A stretch of 64,000 nucleotides of DNA from Eubacterium sp. CAG:274. GTDB taxonomy: Bacteria; Bacillota; Clostridia; Lachnospirales; CAG-274. Both the position numbers and the translations under genes were made by a program. The DNA lies in NCBI GenBank assembly GCA_000432155.1, contig FR888502.1, forward strand, positions 90,824-154,823, given 5' to 3'. Each line of letters starts with the position of its first letter. Position 1 is the first letter of the stretch. Shown here piece after piece: positions 32,778-41,440 of the stretch. A model generated the notes under the pieces. That model saw only the letters and a list, made by a program, of their open reading frames with translations, did not search any database and was not told the origin of the DNA.

Positions 32778-34199
32778 CTAAAATCTAAAATCTCTTTGAC
32801 CGTCAGCTATTTCTTTAAGTCTTTCAATAACAATGCCTCTTACCTTTTCGTTGGGAATATGCTCAAGTTCTTTTGCAATAACTTTTTCGCCGGCAATCTT
32901 TGTATCTTCAGCTGCATAGTCCATAAGGTATTCCTTTAATGTCATAAGTGCATTTGGTAAGCAACAGTTGTGAATTTGTTCGTTTTTGCAAAGACTCATA
33001 AAACGGTCGCCAGTTCTGCCTTCTCTGTAACAAGCAGTACAGAAACTAGGTATAAAGCCTAAGTCCATAAGCCAATGAACAACTTCGTCAAGACTTCTCT
33101 TGTCTTCTACATCAAACTGTTCAGATGTTAAGTCGTCAGGTTCTTCTGGCTCAACATAGCCACCTACGCTTGTTCTTGAACCACCACTAATCTGTGATAC
33201 ACCAAGCTGAAGAACTTTTTCACGACAGGCTTTACTTTCTCTAGTAGAAATAATCATACCAGTATATGGTACAGCAACTCTTATACAGGCAACAATTTTT
33301 GCAAAAATATTATCATCAATACCGTCAGAAAATGCGTCTGGGTCAATATCGTCAGCTCGTCTAATTCTAGGAACAGAAATAGTATGAGGACCAACGCCAT
33401 GAACCGCCTCTAAATGTTCTGCGTGCATTAAAAGACCTGCAAATTCATATCTGTATTTTTCAAGACCGAAAAGTACACCACAACCTACATCATCAATGCC
33501 ACCCTCCATAGCTCTGTCCATAGCCTCTGTATGGTAAGCATAGTTGTGCTTAGGGCCAGTTGGATGAAGTTTTTCATAACTTTCCTTGTGGTATGTTTCT
33601 TGGAAAAGTATGTATGTACCTATTCCAGCATCTTTTAATTTTCTGTAGTTTTCAACAGTAGTCGCTGCAATATTTACATTTACTCGTCTTATAGCACCGT
33701 TCTTATGCTTAATAGAGTAAATTGTTTTGATACAATCTAAAATATAATCAATGGGATTGTTTACAGGGTCTTCGCCGGCTTCAATAGCAAGTCTTTTGTG
33801 ACCCATATCCTGTAAAGCAATAACTTCTCTCTTTACTTCTTCCTGAGTAAGTTTCTTTCTTGCAATATGCTTGTTCTTAGCATGGTAAGGGCAGTATACA
33901 CAGCCGTTTACACAGTAGTTTGAGAGATAAAGAGGGGCAAACATAACAATTCTGTTGCCATAAAAATCATCTTTTATTTTCTTTGCAAGGGCAAAAACTT
34001 CTTCGTTTTTTTCTGGAATTTCACAGGCAAGAAGAACAGAGGCTTCTCTATGAGTAAGACCTTTCTTTAATTTAGCTTTTTCAATAATAGAGTCAATAAG
34101 CTCTACATTATTTTTGTTTGCATCTGCAAAAGCAAGGGTTTCCTGTATTTCCTCATGAGAAATAAATTCTTCTGCTTTAAGTGATTTTGGGTTGTACAT
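32778..34199 (-). CDS. hydG: [FeFe]-hydrogenase maturation radical SAM tyrosine lyase HydG
   Basis: Radical SAM enzyme that cleaves tyrosine to p-cresol, CO and CN- for the hydrogenase H-cluster. 473 aa. The radical SAM cluster motif is C96-x3-C100-x2-C103 in SNYCVNGCVYCPYHAKN. The C-terminal auxiliary cluster motif lies in SFCTACYREGRTGDRFM, followed by EQIHNCCLPNALMTLKEYL. The length and C-terminus distinguish it from ThiH. AAAGGAGAA precedes the start. HydE, the third maturase, is not in the window. Confidence 0.95.
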   Translation of the reverse strand: MYNPKSLKAEEFISHEEIQETLAFADANKNNVELIDSIIEKAKLKKGLTHREASVLLACEIPEKNEEVFALAKKIKDDFYGNRIVMFAPLYLSNYCVNGCVYCPYHAKNKHIARKKLTQEEVKREVIALQDMGHKRLAIEAGEDPVNNPIDYILDCIKTIYSIKHKNGAIRRVNVNIAATTVENYRKLKDAGIGTYILFQETYHKESYEKLHPTGPKHNYAYHTEAMDRAMEGGIDDVGCGVLFGLEKYRYEFAGLLMHAEHLEAVHGVGPHTISVPRIRRADDIDPDAFSDGIDDNIFAKIVACIRVAVPYTGMIISTRESKACREKVLQLGVSQISGGSRTSVGGYVEPEEPDDLTSEQFDVEDKRSLDEVVHWLMDLGFIPSFCTACYREGRTGDRFMSLCKNEQIHNCCLPNALMTLKEYLMDYAAEDTKIAGEKVIAKELEHIPNEKVRGIVIERLKEIADGQRDFRF

Positions 34200-34250
34200 A
34201 GTTTTCTCCTTTCTTTCAGGTTAGAATACTCTTTCCTGTCAGACAAAATT

Positions 34251-34493
34251 TTATTCGTTGTAAATTGTTTTAGTGCTTACACCGTCAAGCTGTCCTAATT
34301 TGCCAGCTAAGGCACTTACGATGTCATTAGGAGCATCAACAGCAACACTAATTATAGAAATATTTTTCTTGCGATAAGGTATACCCATTCTGCCAATAAT
34401 ATGTTCACTATAAGAGTGAAGAAGTTTGTTTATACTTTCAACAGAATCAGGGTTACTAACTATAATTCCAATCAATGCTACTCGTGTATCCAT
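34251..34493 (-). CDS. TM1266-type hydrogenase-associated regulator
   Basis: 80 aa, ACT-like ferredoxin fold, of the putative iron-only hydrogenase system regulator family (TM1266 type). It begins MDTRVALIGIIVSNPDSVES and includes HIIGRMGIPYRKKNISIISV, the typical pattern. It precedes hydG by about 50 bases on the same strand, which is the usual family context. The regulatory role is a family prediction, not demonstrated. Start ATG 34493 has TAGGAGGTG upstream; the longer frame extends through that site. Confidence 0.85.
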   Translation of the reverse strand: MDTRVALIGIIVSNPDSVESINKLLHSYSEHIIGRMGIPYRKKNISIISVAVDAPNDIVSALAGKLGQLDGVSTKTIYNE

Positions 34494-34575
34494 AACAGCA
34501 CCTCCTAAAAAATATTTGTTTATACCTATTATAATATTAGTCAAAAAAATTGTAAAGAATAAAAATTATTATTTT

Positions 34576-34611
34576 TATAAAAAAAATCCAAACTTTTTAG
34601 CTTGGACTTTA
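34576..34611 (-). terminator. Terminator of the DUF697 GTPase gene
   Basis: On the minus strand AAAGTCCAAGC pairs with GTTTGGA and is followed by TTTTTTTT. Confidence 0.75.
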
Positions 34612-34627
34612 GAAGTTTTATTAAGTT

Positions 34628-35764
34628 TTATTTTGTATTTCCTATTGCTTTAAACACTATATCTTTTACTTGTGATGGTTGTATATTGCTTATATTTTCT
34701 ATAGTTTTTAAATATCCCATAGCTTTTGAATTATTTCCCTCAACAAAAGATTCAAAAATATTTCTGATACTGTCTATATCGTCAATAGATAATTCTCCAT
34801 CTTTTATTTTTTTAGAAATCATTTTTGCACCCTGTCCTATAAAATATGTGTATAAACCGGCTACAATGGCATTTAAAACTACAGTAGCAGGAATAAAAGG
34901 TTTTAATAAGGATATGGAAGATTTAGCTAAAGAAGAAACTCCTATTTCACTAGCTAAAATTTTAGCAACATCTTTAAGAGAACCATCTATTTTGTACATT
35001 TTTCCTATACCAACCATCATTGAAGTTTGTATTAAAATAAGTACAGGTGTATCGGCAAAAGGAATAGGCACAGCACCAACTGTTACAGCACTTGCGACAC
35101 ACGCTGAGATATAAGCGTCTATCTGTCTGTTAAGTAAAACATTTTTATAATTTGTTATAGCATCAGAAGTACCTTTTTCCAAGTCTGGTATCATTTCAGA
35201 AGTATTTTCTATTAAATCGACTATACCATCTGGCTCAATGACTGTGTCTTCTCTTATTGTATAAGCCTCTGCGACAACGGGAATTATATCTTTTAAATTT
35301 ATACTTTTTTCGTATTTAGATAATGCGTTGCTAATCATTTCAATATTTTCTTTACGCTCAGGCTGAGAGTATGACTTAGTTATTACAATAATAACAGGAA
35401 CAGATTTAAAAAATTTAGTTATAGAATTAAGAATTTTTAAATTCTCTTTCATAAGGCGTTTAGATGTACCATCTACACAATACCAAATCATACTAATACA
35501 TTTTTCGTAATCTTCGTTGCCTAAAGAAGTTTTAGTCCATTTTTTTAATTCACTTTTTAATTTGAAATTTTCAAAAAATGAATATTCCATACCCTTAGAG
35601 TCAATAAGTCTGAAAGGAACGCTGTCAGATTCGTATACATCCATTTTGACAGTACCACGCTCGCCGATGCTGGTTTTAGCCACTTTATTCTCAAGTACAG
35701 CATTGATTAATGTACTTTTACCTACACCAGAATTACCAATTAATAATACATTAACTTTATCCAT
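34628..35764 (-). CDS. GTPase with C-terminal DUF697-like membrane domain
   Basis: 378 aa. The N-terminal G domain has VLLIGNSGVGKSTLINAVL (P-loop), the switch II position RLIDSKGMEY (DSKG in place of DTPG) and VIVITKSYSQ as the G4 site. The C-terminal half carries the hydrophobic AYISACVASAVTVGAVPIPF and IPFADTPVLILIQTSMMVGI typical of DUF697 proteins, which are thought to associate with the membrane. Related GTPases are widespread but uncharacterised. AAAGGGGTTAGG precedes the ATG at 35764. It is a single-gene unit. Confidence 0.82.
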   Translation of the reverse strand: MDKVNVLLIGNSGVGKSTLINAVLENKVAKTSIGERGTVKMDVYESDSVPFRLIDSKGMEYSFFENFKLKSELKKWTKTSLGNEDYEKCISMIWYCVDGTSKRLMKENLKILNSITKFFKSVPVIIVITKSYSQPERKENIEMISNALSKYEKSINLKDIIPVVAEAYTIREDTVIEPDGIVDLIENTSEMIPDLEKGTSDAITNYKNVLLNRQIDAYISACVASAVTVGAVPIPFADTPVLILIQTSMMVGIGKMYKIDGSLKDVAKILASEIGVSSLAKSSISLLKPFIPATVVLNAIVAGLYTYFIGQGAKMISKKIKDGELSIDDIDSIRNIFESFVEGNNSKAMGYLKTIENISNIQPSQVKDIVFKAIGNTK

Positions 35765-36094
35765 AATAGCCTAACCCCTTTTTATTTTTAGTATATCATT
35801 TTTTTGCAAAAAAATCAATATTAGTGTACATAAATAGTGAAATTTGATTATTAAATTTTTAAAGATTATTTTTGATATGCAAGAAGATGTCAAATAAATT
35901 ATGTTTTTATTAAAAAGTCCAAATTATGGTATAATTATACATAAATATATATGAATATTTGTACAAAATGTCTAAAAGAGTACACAGTAGTAAAAACGAC
36001 TTGTAAAAAATACATAATTATGGTATTATTGAGGCTAAAGTGAGAGCTTTATAAACAAAAAAACAATGTGTTTATTAATTTAGGAGGAAAATTT
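35765..36094 (+). promoter_or_regulatory. Upstream region of the pectate lyase gene
   Basis: 330-base AT-rich gap. Best promoter: TTGTAA (36001-36006), 17-base spacer, TATTAT (36024-36029). A second TATAAT at 35930-35935 lacks a good -35 box. AATTATGGTAT is repeated at 35922-35932 and 36017-36027, each overlapping a -10 box. TAGGAGG at 36081-36087 is the ribosome site. No gene seen. Confidence 0.5.
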
Positions 36095-39000
36095 ATGAAG
36101 AAACAAGTAAAGAAATTCATAAGTGCCGTCCTTGCCTCTACAATGGCTGTAACAGGCGTTGCTGTAACAAATTTTGCAGTTACTCCAGTTTCAGTTTTAG
36201 CAGCAAGTAATATTGCTGTATATGAAAGTAGTGGCTGGATGGAAAGTTGTTATGTAGAATGGATTGGGGGAGATTCAAGCTACACAGGTTACAATGTTTA
36301 TGTAAAGAACACAAGTGACTCTGACTGGACAAGACTTGATGACCAGCTTATTAGAAAGTATCCAGACTGTTGGAGAGCTGATGCAGTAGGTCTTGCAGCA
36401 GGTACATATAATATGAAGGTTGTTCCAGTTTCTGCTGGTACAGAAGTAACAGCTGATGCTATTACTACTTCAGATTTAACAGTAACTAACTATGACCGTT
36501 CAGGTGCAGCATTCTCAACTAAGTCTACTTATAAGGGTGCTGGTGCTTACAACGCAGACGGTACATTAAAGGCTGGTGCTAAGGTTATTTATGTTACACC
36601 AGAAAACGCAAAAACTGTAAAAGCAAGCATTATGCAGGATAAGGCTGAACAGGAATTTACAGGTCTTCAGGCTATCGTAAATGCTTTACAGAAGGGTAAG
36701 GAAACAGCTCCTGTAGATATTCGTATCATTGGTATGATTAATGCTGATGATATGGATAGTTTTGCAAGTAAGGCAGAAGGTTTACAGATTAAAGGTAAGA
36801 ATGCTTATTCAAATCTTAATCTTACAATAGAAGGTATTGGCGAAGATGCTGGTATCCATGGTTTCGGTATGCTTATTAGAAATGCCGGTAATGTAGAATT
36901 AAGAAACTTTGCAGTTATGGCTTGTCTTGATGACTCTGTATCTCTTGATACTTCTAACTGTAATGTATGGGTTCATAATATGGACTTATTCTATGGCAAG
37001 ACTGGTGGCGATGCTGACCAGGCAAAGGGTGACGGTACTGTAGATGTTAAGGGTAAGTCAACTTTTGTTACAGTTTCTTACAACCACTTCTTTGATAGTG
37101 GTAAGTCTTCTCTTTGTGGTATGAAGGGCGAAACAACTGATTGCCAGATTACATATCATCACAACTGGTTCGACCACTCTGATTCAAGACATCCAAGAAT
37201 TAGAACAATGTCTGTACATATTTACAACAACTACTTTGATGGTAATGCAAAGTATGGTGTAGGTACAACAATGGGTTCTTCAGCATTCGTTGAAGCAAAC
37301 TACTTCAGAAATTGTAAATATCCAATGTTAAGCTCTAAGCAGGGTACTGATGCAACAGGCGATGGTACATTCTCAGGCGAAACTGGTGGTATGATTAAGG
37401 CATACAACAACCACATTGAAGGTGCTAAGGCTTATTTAACTCAGAATAATCCTAACGCAACAACTGGTTATGATGCTTACGAAGTAACTGAAAGAAGTGC
37501 ACAGGTTCCTTCTTCAGAAGTTACTAAGGCTGGTGGCACAAGCTACAACAACTTTGATACTGATACTTCTAAGTTTGATTTAGGTGTAGACACAGCAAAC
37601 ATTGATGCTCCAGAAGATGTTCCAGCTAAGGTTATGGCTCAGGCTGGTCGTGTAAATGGTGGCGACTTCAAGTGGACATTTAACAATGCTACAGAAGATA
37701 CAAACTATGCTGTAATTAGCGAACTCAAGTCAGCAGTTGTAAATTACAAGTCTTCAATCGTTTCATTTGGTGGTAATTCAGACGGTACTGTTGTTACAAC
37801 TGGTGCAACAACTACTACTGAAGCAACAACAGAAACTACAACTTCTAGTGTAAATCCTACAGAAACTACTACAGAAGCTCAGATTGAAATTTCTACAGTT
37901 GATTTAACTGCAAAAGACGGTTTCTCTCCAAGTACAGCTACTCCAGCTGCTGGTTCAATTAGTGTTGAATATCAGTCAGCTACAGATGACTACTTATTAA
38001 AGGATACTTCTGATGTAGCAGCTGCTACATGGACTAACTCTTTTGAACCAATTACTTCTGGTAAGGTTATCGTAAAGGGTTATGCAACTCCTGTAATTGC
38101 AAAGGCTGCTGGTAAGTGGGCATTTGTTCAGGTTAAGGGTACAAACAAGGCTGGCGATTCAGCTGATATTGCTGACTTAGCATCTGATGCAAGCAAGAAT
38201 ATTGCACTTCGTACAGGTTCTTCAGCATATACTTCAACAAGCGACACTATTGCATCAACAAAGTACAACTATGAATTTGTATTTGACCTTGATGCACAGA
38301 CAGTAACTCTTACAGTAAACGGTAAGACTTTAACTCATAGCATTGATGCACAGTCTATTAGCTCTGTAGTTGGTATTACAGCTAATAGTGCAGTAAATAG
38401 AAACCTTATTATGTCTAAGCCTACAGTAGGTGTTCCAACTGGTGGTACAACTCCAACAGAAACAACTACAGCTAAGACAACAGATGCAACAACAGAAACT
38501 ACAACAGCAGTTGTAACAGAAGCAACAACTAAGGTAACAGATGCAACAACAGAAACAACTACAGCTAAGGTAACAGACGCAACAACAGAAACAACTACAA
38601 ATGCAGATGTACCATCAGAACCTCACAAGGGTGGTGGCGATATTAACGAACATCAGCTTCCAGCTATCGTTGATGGTACTGATACTTCAAATACAAGAGT
38701 AATATTTGACAATGCTATTTCAGGTAAGGTAACAGTAACAGTAAACTTTGATGCTTCTACAACAGAAGGTACTGGTGCTTTATTTAACCTTGTTCGTAAA
38801 GATGAATCAACAGGCACAGTTGCATATAAGGACACAGGTATTGGTCTTAGAGTAACTGCAAAGGACGGTTCAGTAATCTTTGATTTTGGTGATTCAACTG
38901 GTGCTAGTGCAGGTAAGTTCGTTGCAGGTAGCAACACAGTAGTATTTACTGTAGATACAGCAACAGGCGAAGCTACTTGTACTCTTAACGGTGGTACAAC

Positions 39001-39463
39001 AGTTACTAAGACTGTAACAGGTGTTGATAATATTGCTGGTATTAAGGTTAATAAGAAGAAGGGTAGAACTCTTACAGTAAATAGTATTCCATATTCAGTT
39101 GAAGGTGGAGAAACAACTACAGAAACAACAACTGAAACAACTACTGTTACTACAACAGAAACAACAACTGAAACTACTACTGTAACAGAAACAAGTTCAG
39201 AAACTACTACAGAAGCTCCTGCTCCAGAACCAAGCAAAAATGTTAAGGGCGATGCTGATGGTAATGGTAAGGTAGAAGCTAATGATGCAGCTTTAGTATT
39301 ACAGAAGGTTCTTACTGGTGCAAAGGTTGCTCTTGAAGATGTAGCTACAAATGCTTTTGAATTACTTGATTCAGATAAAGACGGTCAGTTAACAGCAAAA
39401 GATGCAGCTTATATTTTACAGAAGGCATTAGATTCAACATTCACAATGCCAAATGAAAAATAA
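36095..39463 (+). CDS. Secreted modular pectate lyase with dockerin
   Basis: 1122-aa extracellular enzyme predicted to cleave polygalacturonate by beta-elimination. Order: signal peptide (to about residue 37); an FN3-like module (about 40-140); a family 1 pectate lyase parallel beta-helix (about 170-460) with DDSVSLDTSNCNVWVHNMDL and SDSRHPRIRTMSVHIYNNYF, where the second contains the RHPR catalytic arginine region; a Thr/Glu linker; a beta-sandwich-like module (about 597-780); a second Thr-rich linker with TTET repeats; a related module (about 845-1000); a third linker; and a type I dockerin (about 1047-1122) with two calcium loops, GDADGNGKVEANDAA and LDSDKDGQLTAKDAA. The dockerin implies docking on a cohesin scaffold elsewhere. 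Start ATG 36095 follows TAGGAGG. Confidence 0.92.
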   Translation: MKKQVKKFISAVLASTMAVTGVAVTNFAVTPVSVLAASNIAVYESSGWMESCYVEWIGGDSSYTGYNVYVKNTSDSDWTRLDDQLIRKYPDCWRADAVGLAAGTYNMKVVPVSAGTEVTADAITTSDLTVTNYDRSGAAFSTKSTYKGAGAYNADGTLKAGAKVIYVTPENAKTVKASIMQDKAEQEFTGLQAIVNALQKGKETAPVDIRIIGMINADDMDSFASKAEGLQIKGKNAYSNLNLTIEGIGEDAGIHGFGMLIRNAGNVELRNFAVMACLDDSVSLDTSNCNVWVHNMDLFYGKTGGDADQAKGDGTVDVKGKSTFVTVSYNHFFDSGKSSLCGMKGETTDCQITYHHNWFDHSDSRHPRIRTMSVHIYNNYFDGNAKYGVGTTMGSSAFVEANYFRNCKYPMLSSKQGTDATGDGTFSGETGGMIKAYNNHIEGAKAYLTQNNPNATTGYDAYEVTERSAQVPSSEVTKAGGTSYNNFDTDTSKFDLGVDTANIDAPEDVPAKVMAQAGRVNGGDFKWTFNNATEDTNYAVISELKSAVVNYKSSIVSFGGNSDGTVVTTGATTTTEATTETTTSSVNPTETTTEAQIEISTVDLTAKDGFSPSTATPAAGSISVEYQSATDDYLLKDTSDVAAATWTNSFEPITSGKVIVKGYATPVIAKAAGKWAFVQVKGTNKAGDSADIADLASDASKNIALRTGSSAYTSTSDTIASTKYNYEFVFDLDAQTVTLTVNGKTLTHSIDAQSISSVVGITANSAVNRNLIMSKPTVGVPTGGTTPTETTTAKTTDATTETTTAVVTEATTKVTDATTETTTAKVTDATTETTTNADVPSEPHKGGGDINEHQLPAIVDGTDTSNTRVIFDNAISGKVTVTVNFDASTTEGTGALFNLVRKDESTGTVAYKDTGIGLRVTAKDGSVIFDFGDSTGASAGKFVAGSNTVVFTVDTATGEATCTLNGGTTVTKTVTGVDNIAGIKVNKKKGRTLTVNSIPYSVEGGETTTETTTETTTVTTTETTTETTTVTETSSETTTEAPAPEPSKNVKGDADGNGKVEANDAALVLQKVLTGAKVALEDVATNAFELLDSDKDGQLTAKDAAYILQKALDSTFTMPNEK
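38455..38600 (+). repeat. Tandem Thr-linker repeats inside the pectate lyase gene
   Basis: Repeats of ACAGAAACAACTACA with GCTAAGGTAACAGATGC-like units encode TTETTTAKVTDA segments. Similar ACA/ACT runs are at 37800-37870 and 39110-39215. The low complexity makes expansion or contraction by slippage likely. Confidence 0.75.
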
Positions 39464-39480
39464 TATAAATTGATTATTTT

Positions 39481-39517
39481 ACAGACCTCAAATTAATTTT
39501 TGGGGTCTGTTTTTTTA
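39481..39517 (+). terminator. Terminator of the pectate lyase gene
   Basis: ACAGACC and GGTCTGT form the stem, with TCA/TTG-rich loop sequence between, followed by seven T. Confidence 0.88.
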
Positions 39518-39533
39518 TGAATTTTTAGTAATG

Positions 39534-39557
39534 AATCGGAAAGAAATCCGATGGCTT
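39534..39557 (+). repeat. Dispersed hairpin repeat, copy C
   Basis: AATCGGAAAGAAA then TCCGATGGCTT, two bases shorter in the loop than copy A. It lies just after the pectate lyase terminator. Confidence 0.7.
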
Positions 39558-39642
39558 GACCTATAAATTCCTTGTAAATGAGAAAATCCTATTAATATAC
39601 TATGAAAAGTGTATTGTTGATTATCTTTCTCAAAAATAGTAA

Positions 39643-39671
39643 TTGACAAAGGGTAAATGCTATGTTATTAT
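39643..39671 (+). promoter_or_regulatory. Promoter of the DUF2325-DUF3793-flavodoxin region
   Basis: TTGACA (39643-39648), 17-base spacer, TATTAT (39666-39671). The predicted start (about 39678) coincides with the first operator palindrome. Confidence 0.75.
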
Positions 39672-39678
39672 AAACACA

Positions 39679-39762
39679 AGTTAGCAAAAGCTAACTATAT
39701 TTTTAAAGTATATGTTAGCGTAAGCTAACTTTTAATTGACATATGGATTAGCCGAGACTAAC
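39679..39762. promoter_or_regulatory. Three tandem palindromic operators
   Basis: Site 1 AGTTAGC-AAAA-GCTAACT (39679-39696, perfect), site 2 GTTAGC-GTAA-GCTAAC (39714-39729, perfect) and site 3 ATTAGC-CGAG-ACTAAC (39747-39762, degenerate), 33-35 bases apart. The TTAGC/GCTAA half-sites recall DtxR-family (iron or manganese) operators. They cover the transcription start and leader, a layout suited to repression. Confidence 0.65.
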
Positions 39763-39778
39763 TCAAGGAGGTATTTTA

Positions 39779-40063
39779 ATGAGTGTAGTTATAGTAGGCG
39801 GAAACGACAAGATGATTCGCCAATACGAAGATTTATGTAAAAATTATAAATGCAAGGCAAAGGTATTTACTCAGCCTAGCAGTAATTTAAGAGAAAAAAT
39901 AGGTAGACCAGATTTAATGATTTTATTTACAAACACAGTATGTCACAAAATGATTGTGACAGCAACTCAGACTGCTGGTAAAAATAATATTGAAATTGCT
40001 CGTTCACATAGCTCTAGTGCAACAGCATTAAAGAAGATTTTAAGCCAGTACTGTGGTTGCTAA
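39779..40063 (+). CDS. DUF2325 domain protein
   Basis: 94 aa, a single DUF2325 domain: SVVIVGGNDKMIRQYEDLCK, DLMILFTNTVCHKMIVTATQ and a C-terminus ending LSQYCGC. It has a Rossmann-like alternation and several conserved Cys/His that might bind metal. Function unknown. It has a strong CAAGGAGG ribosome site and is the first gene after three metal-type operators. About 170 bases separate it from the DUF3793 gene, so the two may or may not share a transcript. Confidence 0.82.
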   Translation: MSVVIVGGNDKMIRQYEDLCKNYKCKAKVFTQPSSNLREKIGRPDLMILFTNTVCHKMIVTATQTAGKNNIEIARSHSSSATALKKILSQYCGC

Positions 40064-40232
40064 TTGATTTACTAAATACATAGAATACAGCGAAAAAAAT
40101 ACATTGTTTTTTACCTTCATTCTATCATACAAATAAACATCAAATATGATTGCTGTATAAAATAGCGAAAATTATCTAAAATAAAATTTGTGTTTAGTAA
40201 AGAGTGTAATTTACAGAAAGGAGATTTAATAT

Positions 40233-40778
40233 ATGCAGGAAGCTTTAATACATTTTGCTGCACCTACCCTTGGAGGAATTAAAAGTGGAAATATTTTTAC
40301 TTTTAAAGGCAATAATATAGATGAGCAAATAGAGGAAAACAATAAAATGTTTAACCCTATGGGTGTTTATATTGAATCTCTTGCCTGTAATTCAAATGGG
40401 GCATTAATATATGTGTATAGACCTAAATTTCTTGAAAGGGATTTTTCCGACGGCAGAGTTGCCGAATTTATGAGTCAATATGGTTACAATACAGAGGATA
40501 GTAAAAAGGCTGTTGAAAGATTAAAAGAGAGAATAAGACAGTTAGAGGATTTTCCTCATGAAATAGGTTTATTCCTTAGTTATCCTATTGAGGATGTATT
40601 GGGATTTATTGAAAATCGTGGTAAAAATTATATTTTAAACGGGTATTGGAAAGTTTATGGAAATGAAGAAGAGGCTAGAAAGAGTTTCTTTAAATACAGA
40701 AAATGTACAGATGTTTATCATAAACTTTTTATGGGAGGAACACCCATTGAAAAGCTCGTCAGAGCAGCAGCTTATTAA
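40233..40778 (+). CDS. DUF3793 family protein
   Basis: 181 aa, DUF3793: MQEALIHFAAPTLGGIKSGN at the start, NKMFNPMGVYIESLACNSNG and the C-terminal half with EIGLFLSYPIEDVLGFIENR and CTDVYHKLFMGGTPIEKLV. Conserved Cys residues suggest metal or haem handling, but no function is established. DUF3793 genes are often followed by flavodoxin in Clostridia, as here (30 bases), which points to a shared role in iron limitation or electron transfer. AAAGGAG is at 40218-40224. Confidence 0.85.
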   Translation: MQEALIHFAAPTLGGIKSGNIFTFKGNNIDEQIEENNKMFNPMGVYIESLACNSNGALIYVYRPKFLERDFSDGRVAEFMSQYGYNTEDSKKAVERLKERIRQLEDFPHEIGLFLSYPIEDVLGFIENRGKNYILNGYWKVYGNEEEARKSFFKYRKCTDVYHKLFMGGTPIEKLVRAAAY

Positions 40779-40808
40779 TAAGGTTGTTTTAATTTAAGGA
40801 GGACAATT

Positions 40809-41222
40809 ATGAAAGTAGCAATTATTTACGCATCAACAACAGGTAACACACAGGCAATGGCAGAAGCTATTGCAGCAGGAGCACAGGCTAAGGGTGCAGA
40901 AGTTGTAGTTAGTGAGGCAGACAGCTTTGATACAGCTACATTAGGCGACTATGATAGTATCGCATTTGGCTCTCCAGCTATGGGTGCTGAAGAATTAGAA
41001 GACTCTGTTGAAAGCCTTTTCTCATCTATTGAAGGTGACCTTAGTGGCAAGACAGTTTCCCTCTTTGGTTCATACGACTGGGGTGACGGTCAGTGGATGA
41101 GAGATTGGGAACAGAGAGCTGTTGATGCAGGTGCTAGTGTTAAGCAGACTTTAATTTGCCAGAATACACCAGAAGATGAACAGCTTGAAGAGTGCAAGGC
41201 TTTTGGTGAAAAGCTCGTTTAA
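40809..41222 (+). CDS. Flavodoxin
   Basis: 137-aa FMN electron carrier. The phosphate-binding loop is IIYASTTGNTQAMAEAI at the N-terminus; the isoalloxazine loops are FGSPAMGAEELE and FGSYDWGDGQWM. Short-chain type, cytoplasmic. Flavodoxins substitute for ferredoxin when iron is short, which fits the DtxR-like sites upstream of this gene group. Strong AAGGAGG ribosome site and biased codon use suggest high expression. Confidence 0.93.
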   Translation: MKVAIIYASTTGNTQAMAEAIAAGAQAKGAEVVVSEADSFDTATLGDYDSIAFGSPAMGAEELEDSVESLFSSIEGDLSGKTVSLFGSYDWGDGQWMRDWEQRAVDAGASVKQTLICQNTPEDEQLEECKAFGEKLV

Positions 41223-41248
41223 TTAATGAAAAATATATAGTACAAACA

Positions 41249-41285
41249 TATGCATTCGAATCAATGAAGGTTCGGGTGCATTTGT
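41249..41285 (+). terminator. Hairpin after flavodoxin
   Basis: ATGCA..CGAA pairs with TTCG..TGCAT; the T-tract is poor (TTTGTG), so termination may be incomplete. Confidence 0.5.
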
Positions 41286-41418
41286 GCTGTATTATAAATT
41301 TTATCAACATAAGAAAATTAATTTTTTTAGAAAAAACAAGCTAATATATGGTGGTTTTTGTAGCCTTACTTTATTTTTTTAATTTTTCTTGTTAAAATAT
41401 TGACGAAATAATGGATAT

Positions 41419-41433
41419 ATGATATATTATCAT
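41419..41433. promoter_or_regulatory. Inverted repeat upstream of pfl
   Basis: ATGATA-TAT-TATCAT, about 90 bases upstream of the pfl -35 box and eight bases before the 16-bp palindrome. Possible operator; regulator unknown. The remaining sequence of the 391-base gap is AT-rich. Confidence 0.35.
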
Positions 41434-41440
41434 TGTAATT

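Noticed and set aside
37800..39215. ACA/ACT repeats as a CRISPR or minisatellite array
   Set aside because: The repeats are in frame and encode Thr-rich linkers between protein modules; there are no spacers of constant length.
38653..39237. 194-aa Val-rich open frame antisense to the pectate lyase
   Set aside because: Produced by complementing ACA/ACT threonine codons; no ribosome site or family features.
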